From NCBI GenBank assembly GCA_039707655.1, contig CM077665.1, positions 441,315,531 through 441,379,530 of the forward strand: a stretch of DNA of 64,000 bases, written 5' to 3'. This DNA comes from Elymus sibiricus. Taxonomy: Eukaryota > Streptophyta > Magnoliopsida > Poales > Poaceae. The translations under genes and the position numbers were made by a program. The notes below the pieces were generated by a model. The model saw only the letters and a program-made list of their open reading frames with translations, had not been told where the DNA came from and made no database searches. The first letter of the stretch is position 1, and every line of letters begins with the position of its first letter. Positions 57,923 through 64,000 of this stretch are shown here, piece by piece.

Positions 57923-60674
57923 GGGCGTTAAACAATAGCGCTTGTTGGGAGGCAACCCAATTTTATTTCTTTTGCTTTTGTTTTTGCTTCTGTTTTTGAG
58001 TTCTTTACACATTATTACCTCTGTAGTAATTGTGTTTTCTTGTTTTAATTAGTGTTTGAGCCAAGTAAGACCTTTGGGATGGTCTACGGTGTTTGTGATT
58101 TGATTTTGCTGAAAAACAGAAACTTTTGCGCTCAGTCCAGGAATTTTATAAAGTCACCAGAGCGTCGAATGAGTCTGAAATTTTTACAAAAGATTGATAT
58201 ACAAATTTCCCCGATTTTCATAATTTTTCAGAATTTTTGGAGTTAGAAAAGTATTCGAAGTCTATAGATTGTTACAGACTGTTCTGTTTTAGACAGATTC
58301 TGTTTTCTTTGTGTTGTTTGCTTATTTTGATGTATCTATGGGTTGTATCGGGGGGTATGAACCATGGAGAAGTTGGAATACAATAGATATTACACAAATA
58401 TAAATAAAGAATGAGTTCACAACAGTACCTAAAGTGGTGATTTATATTTCTTATACTAACGGATCTCACGAGTTTTCTGTTGAGTTTTGTGTTGTGAAGT
58501 TTTCAAGTTTTGGGTAAAGATTTGATGGACTATGGAATAAGGAGTGGCAAGAGCCTAAGCTTGGGGATTCCCAAGGCACCCCCAAGCCATATTCAAGGAT
58601 ACCAAAGAGCCTAAGCTTGGGGATGCCCCGGAAGGCATCCCCTCTTTCGTCTTCAATCCATCGGTAAATTTACTTGAGGCTATATTTTTATTCACCACAT
58701 GATATGTGTTTTGCTTGGAGCGTCTTGTATGATATGAGTCTTTGCTTTTTAGTTTGCCACAATCATCCTTTCTGCACACATCTTTTGAGGGGGACACGCA
58801 TTAATCGTGAATTTATTAGAATACTCTATGTGCTTCACTTATATCTTTTGAGCTAGGCAATGTTGCTCTAGTGCTTCACTTATATCTTTTTAGAGCACGG
58901 TGGTGTTTTATTTTATAGAAATAATTGAACTCTCGTAACTCACTTATATTATTTTGAGAGTCTTTAAACAGGATGGTAATTGGTTTAGGTTATGAATTTA
59001 GTCCTAATATAATGGGCATCCAAGAGGGATATAATAAAAACTTTCATATTAAGTGCATTGAATACTATGAGAAGTTTGATTCCTTGCATATAGTTTTGAG
59101 ACATAAAGATGGTGATATGAGAGTCATGCTAGTGAGTAATTGTGGATTGGTAGAAATACTTGTGTTAAAGTTTGTGATTCCCGTAGCATGCACGTATGGT
59201 GAACCGTTATGTAACGAAGTCGGAGCATGATTTGTTTAATGATTGTCATCCTTTGTGTGAGGGTCGGGAGCGCGCGATGGTTAACTCCTACCAACCTCTC
59301 CCCTAGGAGGATGCGTCTAATACTTTGCTTCGATAACTAATAGACTTTTGCAATAAGTATGTGAGTTCTTTATGACTAATGTTGAGTCCATGGATTATAC
59401 GCACTCTCACCCTTCCACCTTTGCTAGCCTCTCTAGTACTGCGCAACTTTCGCCGGTGCATTAAACCCACCATATACCCTTCCTCAAAACAGCCACCATA
59501 TACCCTTCCTCAAAACATCCACCATACCTACCTATTATGGCATTTCCATAGCCATTCCGAGATATATTGCCATGCAACTCCCACCGTTCCGTTTTTCATT
59601 ACACGCACCATCATTTTCATATTGCTTTGCATGATCGTAAGATAGCTAGCATGATGTTTTCATGGCTTGTCCTTTTTGATGTCATTTGCTAGGCTAGATC
59701 GTTGCACATCCCGGTGCATCACCGGAAGCATTCATATAGAGTCATATTTTGTTCTAGGTATCGAGTTGTAATTCTTGAGTTGTAAGTAAATAAAAGTGTG
59801 ATGATCTTCATTATTAGAGCATTGTCCCGTGAGAGAAAAGGATGATGGAAGCTATGATTCCCTCACAAGTTGGGATGAGTCTCCAGACTTTACAAATAAT
59901 AAAAGAGGCCAATGAAGCCCAAATAAAAAAAAGAGGCCAAAGATGCGAACCAAAATAAAAAAAATGAGAGAAAGAGAGAAGGGACAATGCTACTATCTTT
60001 TTCCACACTTGTGCTTCAAAGTAGCACCATGATCTTCATGATAGAGAGTCTCCTGTTTTGTCACTTTCATATAACTAGTGGAATTTTTCATCATTATGCA
60101 CAACCACTTAGTTTCTTTTTGAGCTTTCATACACTTATAGCTCTAGTGCATCCGTTGCATGGCAATCCCTACTCACTCACATTGATATCTATTGATGGGC
60201 ATCTCCATAGCCCGTTGATACGCCTAGTTGATGTGAGACTATCTTCTCCTTTTTCCTCACAACCTCCACCATATTCTATTCCACCTATAGTGCTATATCC
60301 ATGGATCACGCTCATGTATTGCGTAAGAGTTGAAAAGGTTTGAGAACATAAAAGGTGTGAAACAATTGCTTGACTTGTCATCGGGGTTGTGCATGATTTA
60401 AATACTTTGTGTGGGGAAGATGGAGCATAGCCAGACCATATGATTTTGTAGGGATAGCTTTCTGAGGCCATGTTATTTCGAAAGGACACAATTGCCTTGT
60501 TAGTATGCTTGAAGTATTTCTGTTTTTATGTCAATATTAAACTTTTGTTTTGAATCTTGCGGATCTGAATATTCATGCCACAATAAAGAATATTACATGG
60601 ATAAATATGTTAGGTAGCATTCCACATCAAAAATTCTGTTTTTATCATTTACGTACTCGAGGACGAGCAGGAAT
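57923..60674 (+). other. Non-coding internal region of element C
   Basis: No gene is supported. Just after the ORF stop lies the hairpin motif TTGGGAGGCAACCCAA (57945-57960). PPT-like words aagcttgggga occur at 58557-58567 and 58614-58624, before the real one at 60675. The region matches element A in inverse orientation. Confidence 0.65.
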
Positions 60675-60690
60675 TAAGCTTGGGGATGCT
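60675..60690 (+). other. Polypurine tract of element C
   Basis: TTAAGCTTGGGGATGCT lies directly before the 3' LTR start TGATACGTCTCC. Confidence 0.85.
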
Positions 60691-62278
60691 TGATACGTCT
60701 CCAACGTATCTATAATTTTTGATTGTTCCATGCTATTATATTATCTGTTTTGGATGTTTTATATGCATTAATATGCTATTTTATATTATTTTTGGGACTA
60801 ACCTATTAATCTAGAGCCTAGTGCCAGTTTCTGTTTTTTCCTTGTTTTTGAGTATTGCAGATAAGGAATATTAAACGGAGTCCAAACGGAATAAAATCTT
60901 CGCGATGATTTTTCTTGGACCAGAAGAAACCTACCAGACTTGGAGATGAAGGCAGGAGACCTGCCGGGAGGCGACAAGCCTGCAGGGCGCGCCCTAGGGG
61001 GGGGCGCCCCCCCTGGCTTGTGGCCCCCCAGCAGGCCTCCTAACCCTATTCTTCGGCCTATAAATTCCCAAATATTCCCCCAATACCAAAGAGAGCCACT
61101 AAAATACTTTTCCACCGCCGGAAGCCTCTGTTCCCGTGAGATCCCATCTTGGAGCCTTTTCCGGTAATCTGCCAGAGGGGGATTCGATCACGGAGGGCAT
61201 CTACATCAACTCCATTGCCCCTCCGATGATGCGTGAGTAGTTCACCACAGACCTTCGGGTCCATAGCTAGTAGCTAGATGGCTTCTTCTCTCTCTTTGTT
61301 CTTCAATACCATGTTCTTCATGATCTTCATGGAGATCTATCCGATGTAATACTCTTTTGCGGTGTGTTTGTCGAGATCCGATGAATTGTGGGTTTATGAT
61401 CAGATTATCTATGAATATTATTTGAATATTCTCTGAATTCTTATATTAATGATTTCATATCTTTGCAAGTCTCTTCGAGTTATTGGTTTGGTTTGGCCAA
61501 CTAGATTGGTAATTCTTGCAATGGGAGAAGTGCTTAGTTTTGGGTTCAATCTTGCAGTGTCCTCACCCAGTGACAAAGTAGGGGTAGCGAGGCACGTATT
61601 TGTATTGTTGCCATTGAGGATAAAAAGATGGGGTTTTCATCATATTGCTTGAGTTTATCCCTCTACATCATGTCATCTTACTTAATGCGTTACTCTGTTC
61701 TTCATGAACTTAATACTCTAGATGCAGGCAGGAGTCGGTCGATGTGTGGAGTAATAGTAGTAGATGCAAAATCGTTTCGGTCTACTTGACACGGACGTGA
61801 TGTCTATATGCATAATCATTGCCTTGGATATCGTCATAACTATGCGCTTTTCTATCAATTGCTCGACAGTAATTTGTTCACCCACCGTATTATTTTCCTT
61901 CATGAGAGAAGCCTCTAGTGAAACCTATGGCCCCCGGGTCTATTTTCCATATTATATTTTCAGATCTATAAACCAAAAATACCAAAAATACTTCGCTGCA
62001 TTCTTTTTACTTTTGTTTTACTTTTCGTTTTAGCAATCTTTTATCTTTATCTCTATCAGATCTCATCCTTGCAAATAACCGTGAAGGGATTGACAACCAC
62101 TTTATAGCGTTGGGTGCAAGAGTTTGATTGTTTGTGTAGGTGCGAAGATTCGGGACTTGCTTGTATCTCCTACTGGATTGATACCTTGGTTCTCAACAAC
62201 TGAGGGAAATACTTATCTACTTTGCTGCATCACCCTTTCCTCTTCAAGGGAAAACCAACGCAAGCTCAAGAAGTAGCA
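60691..62278 (+). repeat. 3' LTR of element C
   Basis: 1588 bp, with the same ends as the 5' LTR; TATAAAT at 61059-61065. Differences from the 5' LTR are mostly single transitions. Confidence 0.95.
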
Positions 62279-62283
62279 GGCAT

Positions 62284-62410
62284 ACGCGCTGATAACGTTG
62301 AGAACTAAGTCCCCAACTACCAGCTTGACCAGAATAATCCGGTCCCCACGTCTCTTGACGTCTACCACTCCATCCTTGAGGCTCTTGCTGATCAAGATGC
62401 CTACTCCATT
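62284..62410 (-). pseudogene. RTE LINE endonuclease, N-terminal remnant
   Basis: On the minus strand the codons read KNGVGILISKSLKDGVVDVK and VKLVVGDLVLNVISAYA, a stretch of the APE-type endonuclease. It joins in phase to PQVGHNENTKREFWEG at 55430, which shows that element C separated them. The 5' end of the LINE is missing beyond the KNGVG block. Confidence 0.85.
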
Positions 62411-62430
62411 TTTGTAGATCTGAAAACAAA

Positions 62431-63669
62431 GATTGCAAAAAAGTAGATCAGAAAGCAATATGTTGTAAAAGTAGACCCGGGGGCCGTAGGGTTCACTAGT
62501 GGCTTCTCTCATGAGTATAGCGCATGGTGGGTGAACAAATTACTGTTGGGCAATTGATAGAAAATCGAATAGTCATGACGATATCCAAGGCGATGATCAT
62601 TATATAGGCATCACGTCAAAGATAGATAGACCGACTCCTGCCTGCATCTACCTCTATTACTCCACACATCGACCGCTATCCAGCATGCATCTAGTGTATT
62701 AAGTTCATGGAAAAATGGAGTAATGCAATAAGAACGATGACATGATGTAGACAAGATCTATTCATGTAGGAATAGACACTATCTTGTTATCCTTAATAGC
62801 AACGATACATGCGTGTCTTGCTGCCCCTTCTGTCCCTGGGAAAGAACACCGCAAGATCGAACCCATCACAAAGCACCTCTTCCCATGGTAAGAAAAATCG
62901 ATCTAGTTGGCCTAACTAAACCAAAGATTCGGAGAAGAAATACGAGGCTATAAGTAATCATGCATATAAGAGATCAAAGAAGACTCAAATAATATTCATG
63001 GATAGAAACTGATCATGAACTCAAAATTCATCGGATCGCAACAAACACACCGCAAAAGTTTACATCAAATAGATCTCCAAGAGACCATTGTATTGAGAAT
63101 CATAAGAGAGAGAGAGAAGAAGCCATCTAGCTACTGCCTACGGACCCGTAGGTCTATGGTGGACTACTCACGCATCATCGGAGAGGCACCTATGAGGACG
63201 ATGAACCCCTCCGTGATGGTGTTTAGATTGGATCTCGCGGTTCTGGAACTTGCGGCGGCTGGAATTGTGTTTCGTCGACTCCCCTAGGGTTTTTGGAATA
63301 TTTGGGAATTTATAGGCATCAGAGGCGGTGGAGAGGGGCCCCGAGGAGGGCACAACCCATCAGGGCGTGCCGGGGCCCCCCTGGCGCGCTCTCCTCGGCC
63401 CACTCCCCCGGTACTTCCTTGGCCCACTGGGTGTCTTCTGGTCCAGAAAAAATCTCCAAAAAGTTTCGTCGCGATTGGACTCCGTTTGGTATTGATTTTC
63501 TGCGAAGTAAAAAACAAGCAAAAATAGCAACTAGCACTTTGGCACTATGTCAATAGGTTAGTCCCAAAAAATGATATAAAGTTGTTATAAAATGATTGTA
63601 AAACATCCAAGAATGATAATATAACAGCATGGAACAAGCAAAAATTATAGATACGTTGGAGACGTATCA
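62431..63669 (-). repeat. 5' LTR of element B, promoter-bearing part
   Basis: On the minus strand it begins TGATACGTCTCCAACGTATC (63669), with a TATAAATTCCC box near 63313. Together with 52488-52801 it gives a 1553-bp LTR. Its first 47 bp are nearly identical to the arms of the fold-back at 46167-46491. Confidence 0.85.
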
Positions 63670-64000
63670 CCGGCTAGCGCTGACGTGGCGCGTCATTAGC
63701 ACTAATCCCCCCTGCTTAATAACCCTGCAGAGGCTGGCGGTGGGTCCCGCGATGGGTCAAACCCATAGTCAACGTGGGATTTGACCCTGCTCAGCCGGTG
63801 GGTCACTGACCAATGGGCCCCACTGGTCAGGTTTGACCCAGAGCGATCAGTTGACCAGCTGACGCATGCCTGACGCGTAGCTGACGCATTAATTGCATTT
63901 CTAGGTATAAATAAATTACAGAAATTGCTAAAAACTTGTAAAATTCATAGAAATTAATCTACAAGTCAGAATGAAATAATTTATATCTGAAAATCTATCA
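63670..64000. other. Unassigned flank with many TGAC words
   Basis: No gene is seen. The words TTGACC, GTCAAC, CTGACGC and TTTGACC recur from about 63760 to 63890, followed by AT-rich sequence. It may be part of another retroelement cut by the window end. It does not clearly continue G1. Confidence 0.35.

Larger units (their letters stand above)
55431..62278 (+). mobile_element. Athila-like Gypsy element C, non-autonomous, young
   Basis: A complete plus-strand element: LTRs of 1591 and 1588 bp, primer binding site, one intact ORF, long non-coding region and polypurine tract. Perfect duplication ggcat on both sides (55426-55430 and 62279-62283). By-eye comparison gives about 30 differences between LTRs (near 2 percent), the lowest in the window. 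It carries no gag, protease or reverse transcriptase. It sits inside the RTE LINE and is thus the innermost insertion of this nest. Confidence 0.95.
52802..62410 (-). mobile_element. RTE-type LINE, 5'-truncated, interrupted by element C
   Basis: The 3' end at the left is a (TTG)n tail followed inward by the conserved CCTACCCCAACTTGTTTGGG motif. The target-site duplication tttgtagatctgaaaacaaa flanks both ends (52782-52801 and 62411-62430), with slight ambiguity at the A-rich edge. The element starts inside the endonuclease domain. Element C (55431-62278, duplication ggcat) is inserted in it, so its sequence lies at 52802-55430 and 62284-62410. Confidence 0.9.
46445..63669 (-). mobile_element. 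Athila-like Gypsy element B with gag and protease, no reverse transcriptase
   Basis: On the minus strand, from right to left: 5' LTR (63669-62431 and 52801-52488, split by an RTE LINE), primer binding site, gag (split by a solo LTR), protease, non-coding region, polypurine tract and the rearranged 3' LTR. Gag and protease show it was once part of an autonomous lineage; integrase, reverse transcriptase and RNase H are absent. No clear target-site duplication frames it: ccggc occurs near both ends, but with three extra bases on the left. Confidence 0.8.

Noticed and set aside
46167..63669. One giant LTR element with LTRs at both ends
   Set aside because: The two outer LTR starts are in opposite orientation, so they cannot be an LTR pair; the right one belongs to element B and the left one to the fold-back unit.

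Overview
The window is plant nuclear DNA, almost certainly from a Triticeae grass (wheat, Aegilops or a close relative). The evidence is an Angela/BARE1-type Copia element, several Athila-like Gypsy elements whose LTRs begin TGATACGTCTCC, a Stowaway and a Tourist MITE, an RTE LINE ending in TTG repeats, and a DUF6598-type gene with GT-AG introns. It is TE-dominated: only one non-TE locus is recognisable (20.6-24.8 kb, minus strand). Family names are recalled from sequence motifs; none was checked against a database.

Layout. 1-409 and 10777-13063: GC-rich Gypsy-like DNA, with a B3-like pseudogene at 10933-11541 and a TGTCGG...CCGACA LTR at 12223-13063. 410-10776: a SIRE/Maximus-like Copia element (minus strand) with LTRs, PBS, PPT, gag and an env-like ORF but no pol; an RTE LINE fragment sits inside it. 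13064-18312: a decayed Athila-like element on the plus strand with its 3' LTR. 18313-20400: L1 LINE debris, low-complexity DNA and a short acidic reading frame. 20580-24753: the DUF6598 locus, two tandem copies of (coiled coil + DUF6598) in one five-exon model; the first copy is damaged and the second is intact. 24870-28560: small DNA elements (Tourist, Stowaway and a CACTA-like miniature), AT-rich tandem repeats, a SINE candidate, an L1 fragment and a truncated Gypsy LTR.

28590-46166 is a non-autonomous Gypsy element (G1, putative gypsy-type transposon domain, plus strand). It is split by a full-length Angela-like element (29087-37888, TSD ctagc) and by Athila-like element A (38829-43965, minus strand, one LTR almost lost). 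46167-63669 is Athila-like element B (minus strand, gag and protease only). B carries a solo SIRE-like LTR inside gag (50494-51957, TSD cccgc) and, inside its 5' LTR, an RTE LINE (52802-62410, ~20 bp TSD). That LINE is itself interrupted in its endonuclease domain by Athila-like element C (55431-62278, TSD ggcat). 63670-64000 is unassigned flank.

The order of insertion is therefore B before the RTE LINE before C, and G1 before Angela and A. Nearly every TE reading frame carries a stop, a frameshift or a changed catalytic residue. Exceptions are the 223-codon orphan ORF of element C and the downstream half of the DUF6598 locus. The more interesting signals are the modular DUF6598 duplication, short-palindrome arrays just upstream of TATA boxes in two SIRE-like LTRs, a hairpin conserved 3' of the ORF in three Athila-like elements, and a fold-back LTR at 46167-46491.
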